Assembly: GCA_003024785.1 (NCBI GenBank)
Contig: PUQB01000030.1
Span: 62,001-126,000 of the forward strand
DNA length: 64,000 bases
Direction: 5' to 3'
From: Selaginella tamariscina
Lineage: Eukaryota; Streptophyta; Lycopodiopsida; Selaginellales; Selaginellaceae
Part shown: positions 33,720 to 45,540 of the stretch, one piece after another
Position numbering within the stretch: the stretch's first letter is position 1
How the letters are laid out: the number at the start of each line of letters is the position of its first letter
The notes under the pieces: model-generated
Database searches by the model: none
Told to the model about the DNA's origin: nothing
Seen by the model: only the letters and a program-made list of their open reading frames with translations
Position numbers and translations under genes: made by a program

Positions 33720-34848
33720 ATAGATCCACAACAGGCAAATCCCTTATCTGTGGAGCAGTTATTCATGCAGCTGTTAAATGCCATGCATATGTAACTGAAC
33801 AATCATTCTCAACTAATGGCAGCATTCACAGTCCAGGGTACTCCTCCTACTCATGTTGCAAACTTCTGTGTCCGACCGAATTTCTTTTGTGCAAATCTTG
33901 GAGATGATGTGTACCATTGGTTTAACCACTTCACTGTGGTTACCACATATCATTTGTGGGACGGTGCTCAATGTTTGCGCGAGTTTCCTATTTGTCTTCA
34001 AGGGACGGCGTTGTAGTGGTACAATGGTCTAGACGCTGCAACTCGTGGAGATTGAAGTATTCTTCTAGAAATCTTCAAACGTGCATTTGGGCATGCGGGT
34101 AACTGTGATGATGCTTTTCAGCAGTTGCATTGTATTCGTCAGGAGCCATCTGAGTCGGTGATGCAGTTTGGTGTTCGCTTTCGAAGCCTTTTGCTGCGTG
34201 CAGAACCTAACATGTCGAAACGCATAAGTTAGGTATGTTATGGCCAGCACTTCATCAAGACCTTGTGGGGCTTGTGCATGCACTAGCTCCAGTGACTCTT
34301 GACGATGCTTTGAGGCTGGCACAACTATATGAGTCGTCACCTCTCCCACTTGCGCCTTCACGTGCTCTTGTTCCACTTCATTTTGGGGATGGACTTGCTC
34401 CGATGGAGGTTGAGGCTGTTGTTGCTCGTGTACCAACACAAGGTGGGACATGTGGACGAGGACGTGGACGTGCAATTCGTTGTTGGGAGTGTGATGAGGT
34501 TGGACACACTCGACGCTGTCAATGATTTCCTGATTGGCGTCCCCATTTCCAAGATGGAGGCCATGGCGTCAACAACGTCCGGTTGGTGCTGTTGCAGTGA
34601 AATGTTATGATGCGGTGGATCTTCCGAGAAACGACGAATCGCACGAGTAGAGAAGGGTCCTCGTGCAAATAAATTAGTGACCCCTCCGTCTTTCTTTTGG
34701 GAGTATCATCAAGAGGTTCACTTGGCAACAAATCATCCAGTTTTCACTTTTTCAAGCTTGATTTGATCACACGACACGTCCTATTTTCCTTTCAGTGTTG
34801 GTGAATACAGGTTCGAGTTTGTCTTGTATTTCTCAATCTGTTGCTACA
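33720..34848 (+). pseudogene. Gypsy gag with lost start codon
   Basis: The codon aligned to the gag ATG of the minus-strand element is ATA here (33,720-33,722). The gag core (DDVYHWFNHFTVV, LHCIRQEPSESVMQF) runs to about 34,230 with stops, then a 96-codon open stretch with RGRGRA and the zinc knuckle CWECDEVGHTRRC, where the last spacing is one residue short. A broken protease piece ends at 34,848. Confidence 0.75.
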
Positions 34849-35620
34849 TGGAATTTAAGCACATATACATGCATGTTTTACCTATTTTAATACAATATTG
34901 TACATGTTCCTTTTAGCAATTTCATGTTCATTCTCTTGTTTATCATATCAATAAATTTAAGTTAAAGAAATAAAGCATTTCGAATATTATATTGCACTTA
35001 ATCGCTGGTACCCTAACCCTCTCCTAGTTACATGCACCAAAAGAGAGTGTGCATGTGTGTTTATTCTAATTCTCTCAAAACCATCAAATTTTTTAATGAG
35101 TTTATCTACATGATTAAAACACATGAAAATGGTGAAACATAACATAACTTAGTTTTGTATGTTTAAATACGCTATATACATATATGTAGTAGAGGTAGTA
35201 GAATTCAAAAAATATTAAATAATAATTTAACTTTAAGGTATCATTTAAATTAAGATTGCAGCATAGCTTGTTAACAATTTAATGTTGTTAATGTGTGTGT
35301 ATGTAAAATAAAATCAGCACTATTTTGTTTGAATTACCATAGTGAATTATGCATTCAATAAGCAATTCTATGCAGCACTGTACATGGTAAAGTAAGATAT
35401 GGGATCAAAATGCACTTAATGCAATTGTCTCACGCATTTGTACACATAATAATATGTGAATTGTCTCGAGCATGTTTACATGTAATGTAAGTTTCAGGGT
35501 CAATGGCTATGGTGTTATGTAATGTAATGCAAACTTACAGAAGCTCCGCAACTGTGAACCATTGTTCGCAAGGTGAATCGAACACCTACCCTTCGTTGGC
35601 TCCCACTTTCCGACTTGAAA
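34849..35620. other. AT-rich spacer
   Basis: No gene. Starts with about 31 bp (ACATGGAATTTAAGCAC...) that recur at 35,839-35,869, so the interval is bounded by direct repeats. Near 35,571-35,587 a T-arm-like hairpin AGGTGAATCGAACACCT is seen, but no full tRNA. Confidence 0.5.
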
Positions 35621-35852
35621 TGTGAGAATGATGATTAAACAAGATTATCTAATAAAGCCTCAATTAAACCTCATACAAGGGAATATTCTTAATTTATTAA
35701 TAAATAACATAGAAAATTCCCTTATTTATATGTTAATTTTTAATGTCTATCCTATATATATTAAAATACATATTTTGAATACACACATTCAAGAATGGAG
35801 AAGAATTCCATTATGTATAAAGCATTATTTAAAACCCAACATGGAATTTAAG
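35621..35852 (+). repeat. Left inverted repeat (232 bp) bracketing the BTB gene
   Basis: Starts TGTGAGAATGATGATTAAAC and ends CATGGAATTTAAG. It pairs with 38,172-38,403 at roughly 80-85 percent by eye. Contains AATATTCTTAA and GAATGGAGAAGAATTCCATT. Confidence 0.7.
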
Positions 35853-37081
35853 CACATATACATGCATGTGGATATTCTAAATTGTGATGGGTATATGCTC
35901 ACAATAAAGTTTTTAATATATAGGTGTGCATATTACATATTACAAGTACCTCACAAAACGGGTTTTTATTATTTGTTTTTCTTATTTTAGTAGCACACAA
36001 TAAAATCATCATTATTATTATGTTATTGAAATGAAATATATATGACATATTATTATGTAGGATTATAATTATGATAAGACGCGCACAACAGGCAATGGGG
36101 GAATGAGATACAACATCAGTGGGTTTAGTAAGGGGGGGAGACCAAAACCCGCAGCACATGCAGCAAGTGGGGTTGGAGGCAATGACATAACATCTATGGG
36201 CGGGTATGTCGATCTTTTTGGGTAGGCGGGGTCAGGAGCTATAGTCGGGGAAGAAAATAAGTGTGCAATTCCATGGTTAGTACTGTTTTTCCTACCCTGG
36301 CTCCTCAAATGATCCAATCTTTCCTCCATGGTGATAGGGGGCTAACAGATCTAACACCTTAATTCCATCCGCATGTTGATGGGGGTGTACAACCCAATCA
36401 TTGGAAGACAGGAAGGACCAGCCCCACAGCACTGACAATACCATGACGGATCTCGAGTGGCGAGGATCAAGATCCAATTTCGTTTGGGTGCCGGCGGGTA
36501 GTAATAACCCTCCCGTAGGTTATTAGGTAAGTAGACTGATCATTAGTTAGAAAGACACCACACATCTCTCTGCTCCCCACCCAGGTAGCCTAGACATGAT
36601 GATGACTATTTGTTATTGTGAATGAAAGCCGAAGCCAGGTGGGAGAACCCTGCCAATCATCACTGCACGCTGTGGGGCAACAACAGGGGTCTCCCACCTG
36701 GCTTCTTCGCCTTTGCCCCCCCAACTTCAAGACATTATAGCTATTCCTGGACTCGATGAATTATTGGAGGAAGATCATTTGCTTGTGGCACAGGCACGAA
36801 AGATAGAATGAAAATAAATAGTTCACATAAACTTCCCTGTTAAATCATACAATCTAATAAGAAACATGAAAAATTTTGGTTTTAGAATTTTCGGTTGATA
36901 TAAATTGTAAAGTTCATCATTATGATATGAAATATTCAATACATGTGTATATGCATGTCATAACTATTTTTAAAATATTTATCATTTTGAAAATACTTTT
37001 TAAGACTTATAATGCATAAAGAGCTACTTCTGTACCCTTCAAAAGAAGAAGTAAAACATGTACAAATAGAGAGGAATTCCA
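35853..37081. other. Region downstream of the BTB gene
   Basis: No recognised gene. From 36,069 to 36,480 the minus strand has two overlapping Pro-rich or His-rich open stretches (86 and 61 codons) in different frames and a more balanced base composition, so a captured gene fragment is possible but unproven. A G7 tract lies at about 36,132. A small hairpin TAATAACC/GGTTATTA is at 36,502-36,525. The strong hairpin at 36,631-36,705 is listed separately. Confidence 0.4.
36631..36705. other. Strong hairpin, small-RNA-precursor-like
   Basis: Arms 36,631-36,652 and 36,684-36,705 pair over 22 bases with one mismatch (GAAGCCAGGTGGGAGA core) around a 31-nt loop. The arm length and single mismatch resemble a plant microRNA or siRNA hairpin. 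It lies 377 bp past the BTB stop codon. No other copy was seen in the window. Confidence 0.45.
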
Positions 37082-38034
37082 TCAATTAAGAAGAAGTTCC
37101 ATGGTACGTGCAGCAGTTTCTGCAAATATGGAATTCCCAGTTTCGTTACACTCCTCAATCAAATGTGTTAGAAGGACCATCTCTAGACTGCTTGCCAACT
37201 CGTTAAGCAAAGACACAAACTTCCTATCTGCCCATTGGCCGCAATGCTTCGAGCACAATTCCAAGAATGTGTAGAGTTGTCCTTTTTCGAGTGTAGGTGC
37301 AATCGTTTCTCCAAACTTTACTATCAAATGCCTATCTCTCTCAGCTATCAATGGTATATTGCGGATAAATGAGGAACTAGACGTGAACCCAAGCATTCTC
37401 GTCTCACATAGCAAGGTGGTGCCCTTCACAAAGACATCGTCCGTATCATCCATCTGGAAATTTTGAAGCCAATTTTGAAACATGCTGTCTAGACGGGATG
37501 CCACCTCAAAACTATCACCTTGCATTTCTATGCGTTTAACAATATCTAGGATCCGCTTGTGTAGGTCCATTGCATTTGTCCTAATCCATTCGTTTATCAC
37601 ATGTTCAAGAAATATAGTCATGGATCTCACATTCATGTGTAATCCTTCCTTCAAAAGTGGAAACTCACTAACATCTACATGCAAATCATTCAGAACACAT
37701 CTTATGTTCTTATTTGCATGGCTGTAACCCACATAATCTCACTTTCTAAGTACCTCAAACACGCATCCATACAGTATTTAGATTGCAAATATCGTGCTGC
37801 ACGTAGCACTTCGAGAGCTTCATCCACTGACCGCAATTGAGGTGCTTGCTGGTTGATCAACTCTATGCAGTACTTCATAGCACAAGGGTTGTAGTAATTT
37901 ACAAGGCTTACCTTGTTCACATTTCCATCGTTCCACTCTCCAAGAGCGCGGAAGTACTCGCATTTTTCTTCAAAAGCCTGCCTATTGCAGTTAATGAGAC
38001 CGTCTTTAAGCACAATCTCCACAAAGCTTTCCAT
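37082..38034 (-). CDS. BTB/POZ domain protein with one frameshift
   Basis: ATG at 38,034. The first 110 codons read as a plant BTB domain (VEIVLKDGLINCNRQAF, EYFRALGEW, VSLVNYYNPCAMKYCIELI) followed by the ALEVLRAARYLQSKYC helix pair. The frame then shifts at 37,702-37,732, and a 200-codon frame continues without stops to TAA at 37,082, ending in a helical RTMELLLN. The two parts together (about 310 residues) fit plant BTB proteins with a C-terminal helical region, which generally act as substrate adaptors for CUL3 ubiquitin ligases. The shift is either a real mutation, a sequence error or a small unrecognised intron. Single copy here, with its own promoter. Codons look less decayed than the surrounding transposons. 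Confidence 0.75.
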
Positions 38035-38062
38035 ATTGTTTCAAACCTAACCTAGGGTGGCT

Positions 38063-38148
38063 CTTTATATACATTTAGATCCCACGCACGTGTGTATCAC
38101 ACGTGTCAGGTTAAGGCGTCACACGTGTTCCGTACGTGTAGTACGTAC
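38063..38148 (-). promoter_or_regulatory. BTB promoter: TATA box and G-box cluster
   Basis: TATATAAAG at 38,071-38,063, about 30 bp before the ATG, so the leader would be very short. Upstream are three perfect CACGTG G-boxes (38,087-38,092, 38,100-38,105, 38,122-38,127) and two more ACGT cores (38,133-38,147). ACGTGT-type sites are bound by plant bZIP and bHLH factors and function as ABA-response elements. Confidence 0.6.
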
Positions 38149-38171
38149 AAAAATGTAAGTATGTATACATT

Positions 38172-38403
38172 CTTAAATTCCATGTTGGGCTTTAAATAAA
38201 GCTTTATACATAATGGAATTCTTCTCCATTCTAAAAATGTGAGTATTCAAAATATGTATTTATATATATAGGATGGACTTTAAAAAGTAACATTTAAAAT
38301 GAGGGAATTTTCTATGTGATTCATTAACATATTAAGAATATTCTTTTGTATGAGATTTAATTGAGGTTTTACTAGATAATCTTGTTTAATCATCATTCTC
38401 ACA
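38172..38403 (-). repeat. Right inverted repeat (232 bp) bracketing the BTB gene
   Basis: Reverse-complement partner of 35,621-35,852. The outer ends of the pair are 2.78 kb apart. Confidence 0.7.
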
Positions 38404-38869
38404 CATAAAATAATTTAGTGCACGCTTGATTCATGCATATTATATGATAACGTATATATCTTATGTATATATCTTATCAATATTTCACACGTGTTATTAT
38501 TAAATGTTATTATATTTAATATTATATATTGAACCTTAACCTTCACTATTGTATTTTATTTATAAAGCCACATAATATAAAGATTCTTCAAGAATATACA
38601 AATATTTATTTTAAAACCTTTCAAAAACCTTATAAAAGCAACTTAAAATTCAACTTGGGGCTTTTCTTTTAGAAAAAGCTGGTTGAAAACTAATTTGAAT
38701 TACTGATATTTTTATTTTTAAAATGGTAAGCTTATATTAAACACACAACATGTTGATTTTTATGAGTATCTTTTGAATGAAGTTCGATATTTGAAATAAA
38801 GTTTAAGCCGTTCAATTAATAAAATATTATCAAAAACATAAAATATTAATAAAATATATTAATTCTTGA
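38404..38869. other. AT-rich spacer, diverged copy of 17,880-18,100
   Basis: Noncoding. 38,550-38,810 is a diverged duplicate of part of the spacer at 17.9-18.1 kb. No gene. Confidence 0.5.
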
Positions 38870-39786
38870 TTTTATATCTTCGTTTTCTTTTAAGGGTTTA
38901 GTAAAATCTGAACCATTTAACACCAATTGTTCCTCAAGAATATTTTCTTTTGCCATTAGAATGAACCATCGTATAGTCATATAGGAAAATATATATCCCA
39001 TGTACACAAAGTAAAGAAAGGCTAAAGCAAATCAATAAGTTCATAACATTCTATTCCTTGAACATTTAAAAACTAGTACACAATCATTTTTATATTTTAT
39101 ATAAGAACAATGGTCCAAAGACTATATTTAACAAAAACAAAGATTGTTTTTGATTTTGGATGAGTAACCTGTATTATCACACACCACAATTACACATATC
39201 CCATAATATATACACACACAGTAAGAAGAGACATTGTCAATCAAATTAACAAAAATAAAACACAAATAGGGCATTGTTTTCATAGTGCATGGACACACAC
39301 ACCCCCATGTTGTGTTAGAATCAAGAACAATTTGATTCCATAGTGAAAGACAGATGTGAGCAATTGTCATATTTTACAATCTTGAGTATATCGCTTGAAA
39401 AGCAACAAAAGGGACTCTTCTTCAGCAGTGTTGTTGTAATCTTAAATTTACAAGTTTGTTCTTACGGTCGTGTGCATGCGTGTGTGAACATGAGAGACCC
39501 ACATAATGCATGTTTGTAACTAAAGTGGGCATGATACGTGAAAATGGGAATATAAAATAAATTACTAATTAATACTTAAGTTTTAATTATTAATTAATCA
39601 TTTAATTAATATGTAATTAAGCCTTAAATATTAATTAATTAATTAATTAATCCTTCAATAACCTTACTTAGTAAGGAATATTCCTAAAATATCTTAGAAT
39701 ATTCATATTATTCTAAAAATAGTTTACAATAATGAAGAAATACTATCAAACATAATTACAAATGAAATCATTTTCTTATCAACATG

Positions 39787-40953
39787 TTAATTTTTTATAA
39801 ATACTTTCTTCCTATCATACAAGAAATCTTTCATTTTGTCTAAATCATCACTCTCCGGATTAATCAAATCATTTTGGTCAATATCTTGATGTTGTTGCCA
39901 CCACTTAACACTCTCACGAATGCAATTGGGAGTTGCCATCCTTGTTAATACATAAGATGTAATAAGAGAGGTCTGCATAAAGGCTCATCTAAAAATGACG
40001 TTCCTTAAGAATAATATTATAAAGCGCCCGGTTGCTATCCTTCATTTTATAAAATTCAAATCACGAGAAAGAAAAGCTTCAGGAAATGTATTGATACTGC
40101 TCACAAAAATTTTCGAGATTCTTCTTTCTGAGGCACGTATCCAAGTAGTTCACTAGCTCATCCATGATATCATATCAGAATATGGATCGAAAGTGATTGG
40201 ATGAATACAAGCAATGTTTTGGTTGAGCATAGCCTTCTGAGGAGAGTCGTCTACTACTAATATGTGCATTCTTCATTATCCTTAAGCGACTGATCTCCCC
40301 ATGAGTCCCAATTATTCTTTCATTCTTGAAGAAGTATGGCTTGCTTTCCTTTCTTATATTGTGAAATTCGAGAGGTTTATAACACATTCGCTGGTCAAAA
40401 ATCCAATCTTTACGAATCACCTCTTCTGCAACACTACAATGTTTCTTAAGCAAATTCAACAGCGGTGTTAAGTTATGAATCTGCATGCATGACCAAATCC
40501 CCACAAGCGCACCCATCTCCTTAAGCTTTTGAAAGAGACGATCCAACCCTGGACGAAAAATAATATCATATCGAAATTTACCATGACAAGGAATGAAATC
40601 TCCTTGTTTGATTTCTTTTTTCTATCCTCGGGCCTTTGTCGATGAAGCAGAACACCATTGACATCCAACAACACAATATGGCCATGAGTAACATGAGATA
40701 GCGTTGCCTCTTGAATACTTTGCAAATCACTTGTTTGCTCCCTTTCACATTTATCCGTTGCCACTATCTCGTTGCCTATCCCTTCATCATTTAATTGTAC
40801 ATCATCCTTACAAGATTCAGATATTGCATGCGCTGAAGAAATTGATTTCGGAACTGAAGCCAATAAAAATGATGATGAAAAAACTGAAGTGGCCCCCATG
40901 GTAACGATGTTTTGAGCTGCATTATTATCCATTTCCTGCATGAACTCTGTCAT
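39787..40953 (-). CDS. FCP1-like HAD phosphatase-like protein (copy 2)
   Basis: Inverted copy of 11,292-12,468, ATG at 40,953. Here the stretch into motif I is intact (HIVLLDVNGVLLHR), whereas copy 1 has lost a base there. Conversely, one G is missing after EDRK (about 40,620), where copy 1 is intact. The C-terminal piece SVKWWQQHQDIDQNDL to VFIKN is open from 39,978 to 39,787. Frame changes near 40,170 and upstream of 39,990 are shared with copy 1. Confidence 0.65.
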
Positions 40954-41215
40954 TCTGACATGTGGCACAAGAAATTGTCGCCAAACCCCTCTCTTACCTC
41001 ATGCAATGCTGAAAATCCATGTTCTCAATTTTTCATCTGCAAAATGATAATTAGCTGACCTTAAAATTATCAAGGTATATTATTTACCTTGTTAATGTGT
41101 GACCCATGTTTGAACTAAAAGCTTCATTAATCCTTGAGAATTTATTTTCTGTACAAATATAAAAGAAATATACAAAAATGCCTTATGTTACACTCATTTA
41201 CAACTATTCGTCACT

Positions 41216-44200
41216 CTAACAATTCATTAACAATTCTTCTTCGCTATTACCTTCTGAGTGAGGCGAAGAAGGTCTAAGCCGCTTGTGAGATGGTTCAAGA
41301 TCTTCTGCATCTTCTATTGATGTTTCCATGGGTAATGGAGTGTGCGAATGTTCTGTACTCCTCGAGATAACTTCCGGTCTAATATCTGATTGAAGTTCGT
41401 CTCAGACTCCGACATTGAACCAGATTCGTCTTCAGAGCTATCGCACTTATCGGAGGGAACTTTCTCAAATACTCCTTTATGGATTCGTTGGGGTACTCAG
41501 TTGAGAACCTATCTATCCACTTGTTTCAGGTCCTCAACCATGGTCTTATCCTTTTCAACGGCAAATACACATGTATGCCGAAGGTAACACTCCTTCAAGA
41601 CGGACCCCCTAGTGCAGTAGTCAAAAACCCACGCATCACTGTGAGGACCCCTGATCAAGTTGACGATGCTCCGTGCCGCTTGACTTGTGATGTTTGGATA
41701 ACGTACATTGCCGAATACGTCACTCAGCTATCGGTGTATCGGATGGAGGTTCAGGGCCGTTGGAGTGCAAACAGATGCCTGGCCAGTCATTTGGAAGTTT
41801 GAAACTTTTGGCGCATTCCTAACAACCAAGTGAACAACCGAATCAATGCACTTCGGATCAGCATCATTCATATAAAATCCTGTCCAACGATGTTTATTCC
41901 TCTTGGCAAAGGAGAAGGCAAAGGTATCGGTGACATGAGCAAGAATCAAGAAATAAATACCTGAAAACGTAGATATCAGTCAAGAGTGCAAGTATGAATT
42001 CAATAATAAATACCTTCTTTGTACATGCTTGCACGGCTAAGTTTCTCCACCAAATCCTCTAGTGTCCTGTCTGTCGAAGGATTTTTTGACACCCGCCGAT
42101 CCATCACGAACAATTGAAACGGTTTCCTACAAGCAGTGATGGTACCCCATAAAGTCTCCGAATCCAACAACAAACATCTGTAGGGCTTGTCGTGATTCGT
42201 AGCATCCTCCTTTATAAGGTTCAACTCGGTTCTCCGCTGCTGAAGGACTGCCATAAGAGAAGGCGTCATCAATGTTCTCCTTTTTGGCGTTGGCGTGCAA
42301 TAGATTCTTGCCCAGATCTTCCGATTGATTCACCCATTCGACAAGCATATCATCATTTGTCACATGCAAATATTTGCTGACCTCTTCGTATGTTGAAGCC
42401 GAAATCCAACCCAGTTTGTGGCAGTGTATTCCCAACCACTCCTTGAAGTGCCTGACCGTCTTCAACTCCATTGCCTTGAGATGAAAAGGAGAGGTGGGGC
42501 TGCTGTTGTTAATCTGTAATTTGCCATCAATCACCAAATCAGCCAAGACTTCCATCTCCTCCATCGTTGTTCCATTTAAAGGCTTCAACCATGTGAGCTT
42601 GAAATCGTTGTCTACATCCTTTATAGATTGAACAGACTTAGCCTTCGGCGTCTTACTGGGTTTCTTTGCAGACTTCTCTGAGGGCTCCACTTCACTTGTC
42701 TGCTTCTTCTTCAGTGTTCCTTTTGCAAAGGATTCCATAATCCCCAACCATTTGCAAAGATCCTATCCTCGGGACAAGAAATCAACATCATCAAAAAGGA
42801 TGTTTCACTGGGCAAAATGCTACAATTTCTTCAACTCTCTGAGAAAAAACAGATTAATATACCGGCGAGATAAATCCCGCCCAAACAATTTGCTTACCCG
42901 GTAGTCCGCAGATTGTGTATTCCCTGCGGTAGCTCTTTGTGGTCGCTGAAGAGATTCCCACACGGCTCGCGTGTGTTTGAACTTCTCCCATATTTTGCTG
43001 TTGTAGTGGTTGGTGTCTGCAGCGTCCCATTCCGCCGATAACTTATGGTACTGCTCGATTGTGAGATTCGGCTTCGCTAAAAACGCCGATCTTTTCGTCA
43101 GCTTCTCACGGGTATGCTCGGAAAGTTTTGTTGCCATCGTTCCTTTGTTGTGTTCGTCGAGAAGTCGTTGGGCTGCCGTTATTGTGTGCTGGCCACTAAT
43201 GATGTAGTACTTAACTGATTTTCTATTCTCCGTCTGAACCTTCCTCATTTGTTCCGTGTTTGATCCACACTTTGTCAGCGCCTTTGTTTCTCGTAGTATG
43301 CGCACAAAACAGCATTATGTGGAACGGTGTAAGAATTGTCGTCCTTCATCTTCTCCATGAGCTCAGCTACACGTTCCTGATTGAGTGGCCTGTAATTGAA
43401 GTTTGGGTTGACGCTGCAATACTTAACCCTACACTCGTAAATCCTATCATCCAACATCATTTCCTTGTGGCTTATTGCAGCATGGGACGCCACAGGTGCA
43501 GCTGACAAAACGACTAATGATTTTCTTTACGATCCGAATCAACATGTGTGATCCCCGATTGATGCTGTTCTAATGTTCTCGGCACACTCTTCCAGCTCCC
43601 AAATTTGCTAAGCAAATTGAACGTGATCTGTAAAGAACCTGAGACCAAGCCACCCTCTCAATCTCCTTTATGATGTCGCTGTGTTCTTCTTCAATGTGAA
43701 GAGGGACGATTGCTCCACTTGTGGATTTTCTGTATTGTGAAGCAATATCTCCTGAGAATACACCTACTCGATGAGTCTGAAGATCTTCGAAGTAGACATC
43801 CAGTGGATCCCCTCCATAGATGGGCTTTCGTTGAGTTGAAGAAGAACTCCAAGGTCAACATCATTAGTGAACACGTGAACGTCATTATCCACAAGTCGAC
43901 AAAACCACCCGAAATTAATGTTGTAACTGGCGACCTCTGGATCCGAGAACGTGACATTGGATGGAACAAGGCATATGTGTCGAGCATCGTTCAATCTGGG
44001 TTCACAGCATGCTTTCGGATGCTTGACTAGCACACCCACTTTCCATTGTTTTGCTTGTCCATGCGATGTGACAGAGGTTAGTTTGACAGCAACCATGGTT
44101 GTTCCAATGCGCTTCCCGTTTAGTTTGAAATATGGCCAAGTTGATTCCAGAATCCCCCTGCCCATCTCTTCTCCTGCTCTCGTCTTTAATGTCACCTCAA

Positions 44201-44296
44201 TTCCACATCTGAATACAAAAATGATTAGTTCAAGCACATATCCGAGTATAACAGATTTTATTTTAATTCTTACCCAGAATTTGACGACGACTCCAT
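41216..44296 (-). CDS. ParB/Srx-like protein with degenerate methyltransferase-like region (copy 2)
   Basis: Inverted copy of 7,928-11,023, ATG at 44,296. Exon 2, the ParB-like motif ISGQHTITAAQ (about 43,200-43,160), and the Lys-rich linker joined in frame to the methyltransferase-like region (an open stretch from 42,747 to about 42,275) are better preserved than in copy 1. Private faults include a two-base loss at about 42,270, a disturbed ParB start near 43,280-43,305 and a base lost near 43,520. DRRVSKNP, HVTDTFAFSFAKR and FDYCTRGSVLK are kept. The acidic tail ends at a TAG at 41,218-41,216 with the variant end LLMNC. Confidence 0.7.
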
Positions 44297-44438
44297 ACTA
44301 ATGACTCGATCTCCTTGTTTAATTAAATCGTCCTTCTGCAAAATAATACACTATGAATACAAATCATATAAAAACGCACACACACTTGTATAAACCCGAA
44401 TATACAAAAATAATACACAGAGAGAAGTGACGGAATTA

Positions 44439-44523
44439 ACTGTCCAAAGCTCACTTTGTGCTAGTGCAAAAGAAAGATAACATTTCGTTTTAGAACCACC
44501 ACAAATGTGAGCTCTGGACAGTT
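44439..44523 (-). other. Fold-back hairpin upstream of copy 2
   Basis: Inverted copy of 7,701-7,785 with one A missing in the distal arm. Confidence 0.7.
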
Positions 44524-44629
44524 TTACATAGTTTCCTAGCTTTTACTCGAAATATTATGATAAGATGATAAAAGTAAATAAAATGAGATATGCAACTTAT
44601 ATATACTAATACACATATATATTCACATG

Positions 44630-45540
44630 GAAGGTGCGGCGGGATTAATCTCGCCACCCCTTCAATGCCTCCTGAAAGAGTGGGCGGGATTAATCTCGCC
44701 ACCTTTCTGGAGGCCTTGAACGGGAGTGCGGAATTAATCTTGCCACCCTTCTCGGTCTCAGAGAGAACTGGCAGGATTTATTTGGCACACCCCTTCAGTG
44801 ACTCCAGAAAGGAGGCGGGATTAATCTCGCCCACCATGTAAGGGATGGTTAAATGAATTTCGCCACCCTTCCCAGTTCTCTCCATTGGTATGTTGTAAAC
44901 CTTCTACGTCTCAGACAGAAACGTTTGGGATTGGTCCGACTCACCAATGAGAAAAAAGGGAAGGGTGGCATTCATTCCTCCAATAGGCATTGAAGGCTCG
45001 GCGGGATTAATCCGCGGACGCCAATTCCTTGCGAATCGGGCGGGATTAATCCCGCCGCCTAGGCCTTTCAGTCAGGCCTTTGGCGGCGGGATTAATCCGC
45101 CCGATTTCGCGCAGGACAGCGGGATTAATTCCCGCCGCCAAAGGCCTGACTGAAGGGCCTAGGCGGCGGGATTAATCTCGTTGGATGCCAATGCCCTGCG
45201 CAGAATCGGGCGGGATTAATCCCGCTGCCCAGGCCCTTTACTTGGCCCTATGGCGGGATTAATCCCGCCGGACGCCAATGCCCTACGCGGAATCGAGCGG
45301 GATTAATCCCGCCGCCTAGGCCCTTCAGCAGGCCTTTGGCGGCGGGATTAATCCCGCCGCTCATGAGGCTTACGGAATAGCCTGCCTGAAGGCGGCGGAT
45401 TTAATCCCGCCGTTGAGGGTCTAACCATATAGCGGCGAGATTAATCCCGCCGCCGAGGGGCTAACCATTATAGCGGCGGGATTAATCCCGCCGCCGAGGG
45501 TCTAACCATATAGCGGCGGGATTAATCCCGCCGCTACGCA
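44630..45540. repeat. Dense palindrome array, inverted copy
   Basis: About 18 copies of GGCGGGATTAATCCCGCC or one-base variants with the same GGCCTAGGC and CGATTCGCGCAGGGC linkers as 6,575-7,600. Unit number and order differ from the left array, so the arms have diverged by repeat turnover here. The last four units share the linker GAGGGTCTAACCATATAGC. Confidence 0.9.

Larger units (their letters stand above)
33418..34848 (+). mobile_element. 5' end of a gypsy element, plus strand
   Basis: LTR, primer-binding site, gag and a sliver of protease, cut at 34,848 right after the GTTGCTACATG of the protease region. It is more diverged from the other gypsy copies than they are from each other and lies in the opposite direction to 26,827-32,148. 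Confidence 0.8.

Noticed and set aside
35555..35615. tRNA gene or tRNA-derived SINE (T-arm AGGTG...CACCT, B-box-like GTTCGATTC on the minus strand)
   Set aside because: Only the T arm pairs. No matching 5' acceptor strand or anticodon arm was found, and the A-box match is weak.
36069..36480. A Pro-rich protein-coding gene on the minus strand
   Set aside because: Two overlapping frames, no domain recognised, no promoter or splice pattern. Kept only as a possible fragment.
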